Part shown: piece after piece, positions 34,408 through 45,389 of the stretch | How the letters are laid out: each line of letters starts with the position of its first letter | How positions within the stretch are numbered: position 1 is the stretch's first letter | Position numbers and translations under genes: made by a program | Notes under the pieces: model-generated | What the model was told of the DNA's origin: nothing | Seen by the model: the letters and a program-made list of their open reading frames with translations, nothing else | The model's database searches: none | Source of the DNA: Pogostemon cablin | Lineage: Eukaryota; Streptophyta; Magnoliopsida; Lamiales; Lamiaceae | NCBI GenBank assembly: GCA_023678885.1 | Contig: CM042994.1 | Span: forward strand, 18,881,073-18,945,072 | Direction: 5' to 3' | Length of the DNA stretch: 64,000 bases

Positions 34408-34793
34408 ATAAAATTGATAACATATTCAATTAAAAAATTATTCCCTCAATTACAATTTCAATTTTAAACTTTTATAAAAAGAAATGACATTCAACTACTA
34501 TCACCATAATACACTTGCCCATAAAATTGTAGGTAGTAAAGGGAGAAGTGGTAGAGTCAGACTTGCCCATAAAATTGTTAACATATTTAATTAAAAAATT
34601 ATTCCCTCAATCTCAACTTCAATTTCAAACTTTTACAAAAAGAAATGACATTCAACTACTATCACCACAATACACTTGCCCATAAAATTGTTAACATATT
34701 TAGTTAAAAAATTATTCCCTCAATTCCCACTTTAATTTCAAACTTTTATAAAAATAAATGGCATTCAACTACTATCAATACAATACACTTTAA
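34399..34793. repeat. Three ~113-bp direct repeats with a 48-bp insert
   Basis: The unit CTTGCCCATAAAATTGTTAA.. to ..CAACTACTATCACCA occurs at about 34400, 34562 and 34675. Each includes a TTATTCCCTCAAT word that looks like a Stowaway left end whose right end (GACGAAGGGAGTA) occurs once at 34921-34933. Between copies one and two lies a short segment that matches the SAUR gene upstream region (see findings). Confidence 0.75.
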
Positions 34794-35356
34794 TTTTCCA
34801 AAAAATTATTTCTTTTCTTGCATCATTACAACAAAAGATTACTATTCTTTATATTCGTACCACAAAATACATACGTGTAAGTTATTTTTTCTTAAATTTC
34901 GAGCTACCAAATAATACCTGGACGAAGGGAGTATATTTATGGCTCAAAAGATTGTATTAAATATTATTGTTTTAACTAAAAAGTCGTACCTTCTCATCGA
35001 TCTTACCAAAACACATTTCGTTAGAACAATTTCATACAAATTTTCATAATAGTTAAAATTAAAATACATTAATCCTCTCATATTATACCGATCGAAAATA
35101 ATCCCATAAACAGAAATAAATAAACTAAAAAAAGGGACCACACGTAGGAATCCACGAAGAGGTAGTAAAGAACTAAAGGGAGAAGTGGTAGACTCAGACT
35201 CGTGTTGGACTTCATCACTATATTCCGTATGTGTACGGCTGTCGCCCTCCACCCACCACCCACCCCATTCCTTTATTACAACACTACTCCTACTTCACTA
35301 CAAAGGGCCAAAATAATACCACCACCACCACCACACTATATGCTTTATATATTCTC

Positions 35357-35467
35357 TATAAATCTATTAACACCCCACATAATCTCTCATCATTAACTCC
35401 TCACACAACCCCTTCTCTCTCTCTAAAACTCTCTCTCTCATCAACTCAATCAAGAAATCAATCAAAC
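35357..35467 (+). promoter_or_regulatory. SAUR core promoter and CT-rich leader
   Basis: TATAAAT at 35357-35363 lies 105-111 bp upstream of the ATG. It is followed by CTCTCTCTCT runs (35414-35440) typical of plant 5' leaders (Y patches). No AuxRE TGTCTC box was found in the ~300 bp upstream. Confidence 0.65.
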
Positions 35468-35788
35468 ATGCAAGATGAGAAAAAGATGAAGCTTAAGAAA
35501 GGGTGGCTTGCAGTTCAAGTAGGGTTGGAAGATGAAGATGGAGGGTTTCAAAGATTTACAATACCTATATCCTACTTGTATCATCCTTTGTTCCAGAAGC
35601 TTCTAGATAAAGCTCGTGAAGTCTATGGCTACAACACCCACGGCCCCCTCCTCCTCCCCTGCTCCGTCGACGATTTTCTGCAACTACGGTGGCGGATCGA
35701 GAAGGAAACCACCAATAACGGCAGCCACCACCACCACCGCCACCGCCACCACCTCCTCGCTCCATCTTTATCTTTTCACTCTTGTTAG
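35468..35788 (+). CDS. SAUR32-like auxin-responsive protein
   Basis: This intronless gene encodes 106 residues, the normal size for the SAUR family of small auxin-induced growth regulators, which act at the plasma membrane or cytosol by inhibiting PP2C-D phosphatases. The SAUR domain is complete: KKGWLAVQVGLEDE, GGFQRFTIPISYLYHPLFQK, LLDKAREVYGY, GPLLLPCSVDDFLQLRWRIE. The C-terminus is His-rich (SHHHHRHRHH) and ends SLSFHSC, an arrangement seen in the SAUR32 branch. ATG 35468 is preferred because it follows the TATA box and CT-rich leader and gives the family N-terminus; the frame stays open further upstream only as leader translation. The coding part is GC-rich at its 3' end compared with the surroundings. 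It is apparently intact. Its closest relative in the window is at 52043-52285 on the same strand. Confidence 0.92.
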   Translation: MQDEKKMKLKKGWLAVQVGLEDEDGGFQRFTIPISYLYHPLFQKLLDKAREVYGYNTHGPLLLPCSVDDFLQLRWRIEKETTNNGSHHHHRHRHHLLAPSLSFHSC

Positions 35789-36098
35789 GTGTACAAATAG
35801 GTGTACGGTGACGAATTTTTCCTTAATTTAGCGACGAGCCTCCCCTTATTGTATCATTAATTATGTAGTTTGTGGACCATAATTTCTAGTGGAAAATTAA
35901 TTTCAATTAATTGCCCCTCTTTTAGATATACCTCTTCGGTTCGAATTTTACTAGTCATTTTGGATCTTGAATAGGCTGTTATATTGTTACATCTTCTGTT
36001 ACACATGTTAGATGAGTGATACGCATACGGAGATGAAAATCTCAATATTTTTCCTTATGGTTGATTGTTAGGGTATAAATTAATCTATCCTACGTATC
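35789..36098. other. SAUR 3' region
   Basis: Probable 3' UTR and downstream spacer. No further gene; the polyadenylation site is not defined by sequence. Confidence 0.4.
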
Positions 36099-36442
36099 AA
36101 TCATCCAACGGTTTGTAACAGGAGATGTAACACCAAAATATAATAGGAGATCCGAACGGATCATTTCGATACTATATAATCTTCTGTGCTATACTATCGT
36201 GATAAAATAAAATAAAATAAAAATTTAAATTCTAAGAGTAATGATTGAAATTATTTTCTCTTTAATATATAATCATCCAACGGTTTGTAACAGGAGATGT
36301 AACACCAAAATATAACAGGAGATCCGAACGGATCATTTCGATACTATATAATCTTCTGTGCTATACTATCGTGATAAAATAAAATAAAATAAAAATTTAA
36401 ATTCTAAGAGTAATGATTGAAATTATTTTCTTTTTAATATAT
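36099..36442. repeat. Recent 172-bp tandem duplication
   Basis: Two adjacent units start AATCATCCAACGGTTTGTAA at 36099 and 36271 and are nearly identical (two substitutions seen over 172 bp), including an AAAATAAAATAAAATAAAA tract. The near identity marks a young event. Confidence 0.93.
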
Positions 36443-36501
36443 AATAACGCGTAACATGAAAAATAATCTAGGAAAATAGCGCGCAGAAGATCGATATGCT
36501 A

Positions 36502-36507
<6 letters not shown>

Positions 36508-36589
<82 letters not shown>

Positions 36590-36597
36590 TTTTTTCT
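36508..36597. repeat. (TA)n microsatellite followed by poly-T
   Basis: About 63 bp of pure TA repeats run directly into about 25 T. Length is probably variable and assembly-sensitive. Confidence 0.95.
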
Positions 36598-37550
36598 TGT
36601 GTAATTTTCGTGTAGTTAAAATTTTTAAAAAATTAAAGTAAAATTATATTTTTTTCCTACAATGATCAATATGAGAAACATAATAATAATCGAGAAAGAA
36701 AATAATTAGTGCATAATAATGGTAGTGGTTAATGAGAAACATATATAATAATAAGCGAGAAAGAAAATTAATAAGTGCATCATAATGGTAGTAGTTATTA
36801 AAAAAGAATTGTACATGCAACATCATTGCTTTATTTTTTTTTTAAATATTGTTAATTACACTTTCTCACCATCATTTTAATTTTACTATATTATTAGTGG
36901 GTCCTTTACGAGTAAAAAATTGTGTGGGTTACTACAAAATTGTTATTAATTAACAGAATTTGTTTACTTTTTTAATTATAAAATTTTGAATAAATTGATA
37001 CGTAGAATAGAGATAATATCTACTCCTTTCGCTATGCGTTAAGTTTAAATTATTTATTTTGGTTCGTATCAAGTTAAAATTTAGTATATTTTCTTTTTTA
37101 TCTAATTAGATCAACACAAATTAATTAATTATTTTATATATGACTGGTACATAACATTAATATAATTATCTACTTTATATAAAATATTAATTCTCTTACA
37201 TTACTACACATTAAAATATTATATCTTTTAATCTACGTGTAAAAAGTAAACGTAAACGTTAACTCAAAACAGAGGAATATCTTTGGCTTTCAAAAATAGT
37301 AAAATAAATAATTAATCTCTTTTAAATCGGGTTTATATTATAAACCTTGTAAACCCTTTGCTCCCTTTAATTTAAGCACTCTAATAGAACATAGGGTATA
37401 TAGTAGGATTGGAAGGGGGAATCACAAAGTTTACACCGTATACCATATTTAAACAAGTATTTGTGTAAAATAAATACCTTAAATGAATGGAGGATTATGA
37501 CTGCCCTGCATGGCTGAACTCTAGTGAATAAAGTACATAAATTTTAACAT
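36598..37550. other. AT-rich non-coding DNA
   Basis: A diverged direct repeat (GAGAAACATA..ATAATAATNATCGAGAAAGAAAATNA..GTGCATNATAATGGTAGT) lies at 36670-36790, and a decayed Stowaway-like piece with the TTTAATCTACGTG phrase at about 37020-37280. No gene. Confidence 0.45.
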
Positions 37551-37713
37551 TAAAAGGGAGAGAGAAAAAAAAAACTTTGATTTACCAACGTGCCACATAA
37601 TAAAGAAAACTGAACAGCTTATTATTCAGACATTAAAAAGGAGAGAAAAGAAAACCTGATTTACCAATGTGTTAGCCACATAATAAAGAAAACTGAACAG
37701 CTTATTATTCAAA
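37551..37713. repeat. Two ~82-bp tandem copies
   Basis: The phrase GATTTACCAACGTG..GCCACATAATAAAGAAAACT..CAGCTTATTATTCA is present twice, at 37551-37630 and 37634-37713, with a few differences and one 4-base insertion. Confidence 0.85.
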
Positions 37714-37754
37714 TATGACTTAAATGAGGCTGCAAAGGATAAAGGATATATAAA

Positions 37755-38145
37755 AAAAAATTGCGTAACATTTCCAATTTTAAAAAAAATTCTTTTTTTT
37801 TTTGCCATATTTTTATAAAAAAATCCAAATACACCCAAAATACAAAAAAAAAATGTTCTAGATTCCATATTAACTTTTGAAAAAATCAATTATTGAGTTA
37901 ATTTTTTAACTTGACTTGATGCACATATTTTGACTCGATTGTGATTTGATCATAAATATAATTGAGTCAAAATATGTATCGAGTCAAGTAAAAAAGTTGA
38001 TTCGATAATAACTTTTCAAATAACATTAATGTGTCAATATCGAGTTAAGTGTATTTTTTTTTTATCATTTTTGACATTTTAAATTTTTTCTAAAACACAT
38101 CGGAAAATAACTTTTTTAAAATTGTAGGGCACTGTTCAATTTCTC
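37755..38145. mobile_element. Fold-back MITE
   Basis: The outer parts resemble each other when inverted (CCAATTTTAAAAAAAATTC versus ACAATTTTAAAAAAGTTATT). The centre holds a clear hairpin in which GACTCGATTGTGATTTG.. faces ..AATTGAGTCAAAATATGTA. No target duplication was defined and limits are approximate. Confidence 0.5.
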
Positions 38146-38404
38146 CCTATATACAATATTCCCTCATCAATTAAGAATTTAAGAAAAAATATTTTTTAAT
38201 TAATATTTAGGAGTAGTTTCCTAATATTTTTTTATGAGAGTATTGTGAGTACTCAAGTTACACGCATAGTAAATTCTACTCCTTCCATAGTCCCACAAAT
38301 ACAGGCATGTATTTAGTGTTACAAAATTTAATAAAAGTAAATTTTATTGTAATGATATAAAAAAGAAAAGAGATATTTTGGATAACTAAATAAAATAAAG
38401 TATA

Positions 38405-38630
38405 CTCCCTCCGTCCCATTCAAAGGGTAATATTTGTTTTTTGCACGTGGATTAAAGAGTATTATTATTTAATGTGTAGTTGGTAGTTGTATTAGTGAGA
38501 GTGTGAGTCCCATATTTTAATTGTATTAGTGGAGGTTTGTGGGTCCCACATGTGTAAAAAAGAAAATGTGACCTTTGGGTAAGACACTCAAAATGGAAAA
38601 AAAGTTACCCTTTAGATGGGACGGAAGGAG
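38405..38630. mobile_element. Stowaway MITE
   Basis: TA flanks both sides (38403-38404 and 38631-38632). The ends are CTCCCTCCGTCCCATTCAAA and, inverted, CTCCTTCCGTCCCATCTAAA. It is one of the best preserved copies in the window. A shorter remnant (ACTCCTTCCATAGTCCCACA) precedes it at 38278. Confidence 0.93.
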
Positions 38631-39772
38631 TATGATGTAATTGACTTTAACTAGATTGTGTGTAAAAATAATGTGAGTACATTTTTGTAATATTGTAAGA
38701 CTGCGTTTGATAGCCAATACGAAATAAGGGTGTATAAATTGGTATGTAATAATTATGTGTAGATATATATGTAATGTGAATATCATGAGACTGTTTGGTA
38801 GTGCATACTTTGAAGTTATATCAGCGACATTTATGGGTTTGGTGGAAAGTGAATTGTACTGTGAATACAAATTACTGAAATATCCCTTGAGTGTGAATTG
38901 TACTGTGAATACAAATTACTGAAATATCGAATACAAATTACAGAAATATCCCTTGAGTGGATAAAATAAAATAGTATGGATGAAAAAGTTAATCGAGACC
39001 TAGATATGTTCCTAAAAATCTCTTTTCTCTCATATCTAATGCACATTTCCCTCCCATCTATAGATTAGTGAAGAGAAAATTTCGGCGGCGGCTTTTGAAG
39101 GTATGTTTTTGCAACTTTTCTACGAATCACATTCATTTCTATGATCTTTGACCTACCATATATGGTTCTACCTAAATCCGTTGCTGAATTTTAAGAGGTC
39201 GATATCTAGGTTTACGATTCAGTTTTCATGTTTTCTGATACTAATACTCCATCCTACACTTTTTAAACTTGTCAATATCTTGAATTTTCTATATAAATTT
39301 ATAAAATCTCTAAAATATTTTATATTTGGGATTAGATATGATTTTTTTTAATTTTTTCGATTTAAGTTTTTTATTATTTATTTCATGGTTGTCTAATCGG
39401 ATAGGGTTATAGGATAGAATGTTAACTTTGATTCTAACAACATTGAAAATTATTGATTTATATGGAATATGTATACTTGGCAAATGAACATAATGTGAGC
39501 CTATGATTATTGCTTCGAATGATAAGGTGCAAATGGCATAACATAAGTGAGGGTATGATCTTTGTTCCTTTGTAATATTTTAATGATTTCGACTTTTGAA
39601 ATAATTTTGATTAAGTAAACTGCATGCGTGTCTTGTGGTTAGTATTTTGAAGAATGAGTAATGCACGGTTGATCCATAAATGTAGTTGGATTTATGAATT
39701 CGTAGTTTCATTTGGCGACGGATACAATCAATTAAGAAGCATGTGTTTGACATACGTAATGTAGGGCATGTC

Positions 39773-40531
39773 ATGAAAAGTGGTTACAGTAGTGTGTCTG
39801 GTAATAACCATGGTAGTAGGAACAATGGAAAGCAGCAGGTAGAGAGACAACGGAGGTCATGGACTGATCAAGAGGAAGAAGTGCTATTGAGACTATTGAA
39901 GGAACTCGTTGCTCTAGGATGAAAAAGCGAAAATGGTTTCAGGCCAAGTTACTTGAAAAAGCTAAGGCTAATATGATGAATGCTATTCTGGGTTGTACAC
40001 TTCGTGGCCTTCCACATATTAACTCGAATATCACTATATGGAAAAGATTGTATTATTCCCTTAGCACCATGTTGGTTGATGGAACTGGGTGGGTTTTAAT
40101 CATGTTACTCATAAAATTACAGCTACAGATGTCCAATGGGAGTGAGTTTTGAAGGTATGTAGTCATTTCTTTATCTTGTTTTTATTATTTTTCAACTCAC
40201 AGTGTGTAATCTGATTGCATTCTCATTTAAATGCCCACATAATCTCAATGATTTAAAAAATGCAAGCCTTTTTTTAATTTGACATAACAGGATTATTTTT
40301 TCATAATTCTAAGTTGTTACGTAAGTTGATCCAAGTGCACACAACATAAATTATAAGTCTTGGTCGATGCTGGAGTCGTGGAAGAAAATATTTGGTAATG
40401 ATTGTGCGGATGGTGTAGTAGCAGAGGATGTCATGAAGGTTGTGAATGAGTTAATAAGCGATGATGTCGGTGCTTGTCCAGAGCTACCATCTGAGTTTGC
40501 TGAACTTGGTTCCAATTTTGGTATAAATTGA
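39773..40531 (+). pseudogene. Myb/SANT-like protein (PIF/Harbinger ORF1 type), disrupted
   Basis: Exon 1 starts at ATG 39773. RRSWTDQEEEVLLRLLKELV is helix 1 of the Myb/SANT-like domain; the next codon pair shows the family's Gly-Trp with Trp (TGG) changed to TGA, then KSENGFRPSYL. After a frameshift the domain continues with LRGLPHINSNITIWKRLYYS and ends near 40154 before a GTATGT donor. Exon 2 (about 40355-40531) gives KSWSMLESWKKIFGNDCADG, then AEDVMKVVNELI and a stop. In PIF/Harbinger and related systems this DNA-binding protein helps bring the transposase to the element ends. Here it is inactivated by at least one stop and one frameshift. Confidence 0.8.
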
Positions 40532-40559
40532 TTAGAGCAAATGTATTCTAACGTTCGTA

Positions 40560-41640
40560 GAACGAGGTGACCATGTTATAAAATTTATTTATCGAACCCT
40601 AGGGAGAAAGTGTATGTATCCGTATTCGAAAGATGTTTACTCTAGAATGACTTATCAATAAAATGATGGGATTGATTAACTACAATTAACAACTAGGAAA
40701 GTAATTAAAGATAGAGAGATACAAATGATATGGACAATGGATGAAGGTAGAGCAATCTAAGAAGTATGCAAGGCAAAAAACATCATGGAAAAGGCATATA
40801 GACTCACATACACACACACACATGCATTGATGATCATCATGTTATGATATTAAGGGCACTCACGAAGAGTGTCTCCAATCCTCACTATCTTATAGGTACA
40901 TAGGAATATTAATATACTGGTATAGAGATATTATCACGAAAAATTTTCTCTAGTAGGCATGGACGTTTTCCTATATTTTCTTTCAAAGGTCAAGTGAGTC
41001 TTGGCTTGGGTCCCCTCATTAATTCAAACACTTTCACAAGTATCATCACTAATGTCCTATCATGAGATTCTAAGCATATGAAGGTTATGGTCAAACTCCC
41101 CACATATTAATATAGTCACTTCATGTAATCAATGATTCAATTAAAACCCTAGGAATAATATTGGAATGAGCATCCTAACATCATGAATAGAGAATTTAAC
41201 CACATAAATCTAACATAAGATGAGAATAAGCATTATGATAGAAAATATTTATAACAATCAGTTTATCAAGTATGTGGTATGCAATATCTACATAATCCCT
41301 AACCAATCATATTGATAGCCTCACATGAGGACTAGCCACTACAAATCATTATAAAATCTTTACAATCCATGACATGCTCCAATTGAGTCAAATAATAAAG
41401 AAAATAATAAATCAAAGGTTGATTTGCTTCCCTTTCAAAGTTGGAATTCTCTTCCTTCAACATGCTTCAATCTTCACTCCTTGTTGATCTTCCCTTCTTA
41501 GATTGGTGGATTGATGGAATAATGGATGGATTTGATGATATCAATGTTCGATTATATACTAAAAGCCTAGCTTTTTGTATGAACAATGTTTTAACAATAT
41601 TTTGAAATGAGAATTAAAAGGTCAAATGTTTGCATATTAT
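40560..41640. other. Unassigned repeat-like DNA inside the PIF/Harbinger element
   Basis: Less AT-rich sequence with no open frame. Its style (short non-coding phrases such as CCTAGGGAGAAAGTG) suggests LTR or leader sequence of an old retroelement, but no ends were found. Confidence 0.3.
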
Positions 41641-42345
41641 AATTTGTTTATATGTTATTGTAAAAGTCCATTTACTTTATATTGTAGACAATATGGTGTG
41701 TGGCGTTACACGAAAGATCATATTATCAATTCCTTATAAAGTATAAAAGATGTTCACAACTGAGATAGATGGGGATAATATATCGGGATATGGTTGTAGT
41801 ATAATTTGGTATTAGTTTGTCTTGACTATAAAATTAAACTAGTACACTTTGTGTGTATTGAGCAGGACCATGAGAGGTTGTTCGATTTATACTAACTATA
41901 TAAAAGAATTAGACCTTAGTTATTATGGATGTTCATATTTTTAATCCCTATACAATAACCTCGACACGTAATTCAATATTTATTTCTTCGATTCAACAAT
42001 GAGTGAGATTTAATTATTAAATCTCGGTCAGTTAGGAGATAGTACTGTCTGTATGGTGTATTGTTGATTGTAGAAGGAATCTGTGTCATAATGAATCAGG
42101 TTGATGATGTCCCCTTGATGAGCTTATAAGGATTATTATGTAAACATGCAGGTGAATTTATTTCGGCATGATGATAAGGTTAGATGGTACTACTCTTGGA
42201 TTATAGATTAATTAATTGAGTTGTCGTGGGCATTGTATATCTTAAACACGGAGAGTTAAACGAGCTCATAATAAGAAGGAACTCATAATGCAATTTGGGA
42301 TTAGGGTTGCAGTTCAATAATAATTCTTTAGTGGATTGAATTATT
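41640..42345 (+). repeat. Retroelement LTR-like segment, inverted partner of 45830-46525
   Basis: Phrases such as CGAAAGATCATATTATCA, GTTCACAACTGAGATAGATG, AATTTGGTATTAGTTTGTC and CAATTTGGGATTAGGGTTGC recur inverted, in the same order, at 46525-45830. Both look like pieces of LTRs or leaders of a Copia-type family; internal coding is absent. Confidence 0.6.
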
Positions 42346-42411
42346 ATTATTTGGCTTAAGTATAAGTTTAGTGCTAAACTTATAGTATCTTGCCTATCTT
42401 TTCACATATAA

Positions 42412-42740
42412 TACATCAAAATCTCAACTTGCATAACATTTTCCTTTTTGTTTATAAAGTCTAAGCATGTATACAACCTAAGAAAATATCTATATTATAC
42501 ATATACAATCTAGCACAAAGAAATCATATATGATTTAGTGTCATATAATACATTCAGATCTCAACATGCATAACATTTCCTTTTTGTTTATAAAGTCTAA
42601 GCATGTATACAACCTAAGAGAACATCTATATTATACAAAACAAAGAAATCATACACGAGTTTAATGTCGTATAATACATCAGGTCTCAACATGCATAACA
42701 TTTCTTTTTATGGAGTATAAGCATGTATACAACCTAAGAG
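42412..42740. repeat. Three ~125-137-bp tandem copies
   Basis: The unit TCTCAACATGCATAACATTT..TATAAAGTCTAAGCATGTAT..CAACCTAAGA starts at 42421, 42558 and 42683; the third is shortened. Confidence 0.88.
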
Positions 42741-43435
42741 AACGATGGAGCATTACCCTGAAAAGTTGGAAAAGTTTTATTGGTGATTGGAGGGGTTAGA
42801 GTTGTTCCGCTCTCCGACTTTGTACTGGTGCGTGAGAAACTGCAGAATAGTATAGGGTGCGGGTTAAAGGTTTCTCAGTCGCTTGAAAGGAATCTAAAGA
42901 GCGCTTAACGGAAGAATTTATGGAATTGGATATTAGAATACCTGGGACAAAATTGTAAGACAGTGGAGGATATTTCTCTTGCGAGACAATGGGAAGTTTT
43001 TGAGCAGCGAAGGAAACTGGTGTGGAAGGTCTTCTGTATTGGATGGAAATCTTAATCAGTGAGAATGTAGAGATGGAAAAGATGTGAGTAGTGAAGGAAT
43101 TGGAGGTTCTGTCAAGACAAATATGAAAGTTATGAGCAGTGAAGAAACTGGTGTGGAAGTCTTACTGAACTAGATGGACAAATTAGTCACTGAGAATGGA
43201 GAGAATGGTTTGAGTCTGCGGCAAAGAAGGAAAAAGCTAACTTATTGAACATTTCCATTGGACGTATCTTATTGTCTCTTTCTCCTCGATAGGTTATCAT
43301 TTCCTAGGTGGGGCGGTGTAATGATTTGTTACCTGCGTATATCTAATCATAGAATTTCTTGAGATTTCGAGAGATACTCCTGCCCAGCGTAATGATACGA
43401 GGGAATATCGATGGGGGTGGGGATTTGGGTTTGTC
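42741..43435 (+). other. Decayed coding-like region with an internal repeat
   Basis: Two stretches about 130 bp apart (from 43005 and from 43136) share AGCAG[CT]GAAG..AAACTGGTGTGGAAG..TGGA..GTCACTGAGAATG and read partly in frame as ETGVEGLLYWME and ETGVEVLLN. Multiple stops occur. I cannot name the protein; it may be the remains of the rest of the PIF/Harbinger coding region or an unrelated insertion. Confidence 0.3.
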
Positions 43436-43628
43436 TTTAATGCACTGTCGTATTAACTATTTATTCTCATATTGTTATATATATTTTATTATTATTATTA
43501 TTATTATGAATTTCTTTGATCTATAAAAACAATAATACTTGTTTTTCAAAATTATTAGACAATACCTCTGTATAATACATATCTTACTATATATTATATC
43601 TACGTATATATTTATATATAGTTTATAA

Positions 43629-43671
<43 letters not shown>

Positions 43672-44070
43672 AAAATACATGGTTATTACATACTAATACC
43701 ACAAAATAAATCATATAACTTGTGTAAAGAGAAACAATATTTACGAGTGGGCTTGTGCAATTGTATTGGGCCCCCAACTAGTAATTTATTTACTACCAAA
43801 CATCATAAAAGGTGGTCTTTGTTATGCTATGTGGGCATAATAACTGCTACCAAACGTGGCCTAAGGTTATTGATAATGTGTATTGTTTTTATTTTTAGGG
43901 TGTGCAAGTATTTTTAGGACGGACCAAAATATAAAATATGCAAGTATTCTTGGGATGGATGGAGTATTTTTTAAAAATTATACATTAATACATAAAAAAT
44001 TATTCTTTAAACATATGAATTATTATTTTTCTGAATAAAATATATTATTTCTTGGTGCTCAATACAAATA

Positions 44071-44293
44071 CTCTCACCGTCCCCTTCAAAGAGTTTTTTC
44101 ATTATGGGTGTCTCATTCAAAGAGTCTCATTTCCTTTTTTACATACATGAGACTCATCCACACCTCTACTAATACCATAAAAATGTGGGGCTCACACTCA
44201 CACTAATACAACTACCTACTACACATTAAATAATAATACTCCTTAATCCATTAGCAAAAGGCAAAAGACACTTTTTGGATGGGATGGAGGGAA
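44071..44293. mobile_element. Stowaway MITE
   Basis: TA flanks (44069-44070 and 44294-44295); ends CTCTCACCGTCCCCTTCAAA and, inverted, TTCCCTCCATCCCATCCAAA. Confidence 0.85.
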
Positions 44294-44431
44294 TATAAAA
44301 AATCACAACATATTAGAATTTGAAGAATAATATTTTATATTTAGAAGAATAATATTTTATCTTTTTAAAGAATAATTTTTCATATAAAAGAGTAATCGGC
44401 AAATTAAGATGTGATAATTTGAAAAGTAATA

Positions 44432-44686
44432 CTCTCTCCATCCCGTTGAAACGTGGGCGTTTTCTTTTTGCACGTAGATTAAGGGATATAATATGTTAAT
44501 TTGTAGTGAGGTGAGGGAAATAATATTTTAATGCAAAGTGTGTAGGTGTATTAGTGTGATGTGTGTGCCCATGGAAAGAGAAATAATTAATTGGTGTGGG
44601 ACCTTTTTACAAAAAAGAGAAATCCACACTTTGTATTCGACGAACCAAAATGGAAAAACGCATACGTTTCAGTGGGACGGAGGAAG
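44432..44686. mobile_element. Stowaway MITE
   Basis: TA flanks (44430-44431 and 44687-44688); ends CTCTCTCCATCCCGTTGAAA and, inverted, CTTCCTCCGTCCCACTGAAA. Confidence 0.88.
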
Positions 44687-44702
44687 TAATTGATAAGTAA
44701 TA

Positions 44703-44984
44703 TTCCCTCCGTCCCAAACTCATTATCTTAGTTACTGTAGACATGGAGTTTAAGAAAAGTTATTTTTTGACTAATTTTATTAACTTTTCAGGGGTATTGT
44801 GGTATTTTTAAATAATAAATAAATTTTAAAGTATGTTATGTGTGTTAGGTGGGAGTGGTATTTTTGAAATTAAGATAAACTTTTGAGGTTATTGGTTGAT
44901 GTGAAATTTCCTTTTTTGGAATAAGACAATTAGTTTGGGATGGATGAAACGGAAAGTAAGACAACGAGTTTGGGACGGAGGGAG
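44703..44984. mobile_element. Stowaway MITE
   Basis: TA flanks (44701-44702 and 44985-44986); ends TTCCCTCCGTCCCAAACTCA and, inverted, CTCCCTCCGTCCCAAACTCG. It begins only 16 bp after the previous copy and belongs to a different subfamily. Confidence 0.92.
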
Positions 44985-45389
44985 TAGTTCATCTCTCAAT
45001 AGAGAGTAATGAACCCAGTTAATACAAGTGTGTGCTTTTTTTAAAAAAAAAAATCTCACTGGATGGACTTCTTCTCTTTCATGAAAGCTTGACCTCATAT
45101 CTTTCTTGTGGTAATGGCTACATGCTCTAACGAGGTACTCCAATTTTTTTTTTTTTATCCGCTTTGAGATTTTCTTTTAGGAACTTAAGAAGATTTTTTT
45201 GAATAGAACGAATTTCAGCATCTTTTATTTTTTTCTAAACGATTAATTTTTAAGGTGATGTTTTTCTTGATGGTTACTTTTGCAACTAGAACATGGGTTG
45301 AACAGAAGATAGTTGTAATAGAGGAGTTGTTGAGCGTTTTCCCACACACTAAATTATCCCCAAATTTTAAGGATATCAGTCAAACATCC

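Larger units (their letters stand above)
38699..43861 (+). mobile_element. PIF/Harbinger-type DNA transposon remnant, 5.2 kb
   Basis: TAA flanks both ends (38696-38698 and 43862-43864), the 3-bp duplication of PIF/Harbinger. The terminal inverted repeat is GACTGCGTTTGATAGC versus GGCCACGTTTGGTAGC (12 of 16). A second inner pair (GACTGTTTGGTAGTGC at 38790, inverted at about 43795) could mean nested ends. It carries a broken Myb/SANT-like gene, the usual PIF/Harbinger ORF1. No DDE transposase (HARBI1-like) was found; the interior contains other inserted repeats (about 40.6-42.7 kb). Confidence 0.65.

Noticed and set aside
35565..35831. Gly-rich minus-strand and alternate plus-strand frames over the SAUR gene
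   Set aside because: Shadows of the CAC-rich 3' part of the SAUR coding sequence.
43475..43777. 100-codon minus-strand frame rich in Ile-Tyr
   Set aside because: It is translation of TA and TTA microsatellites.
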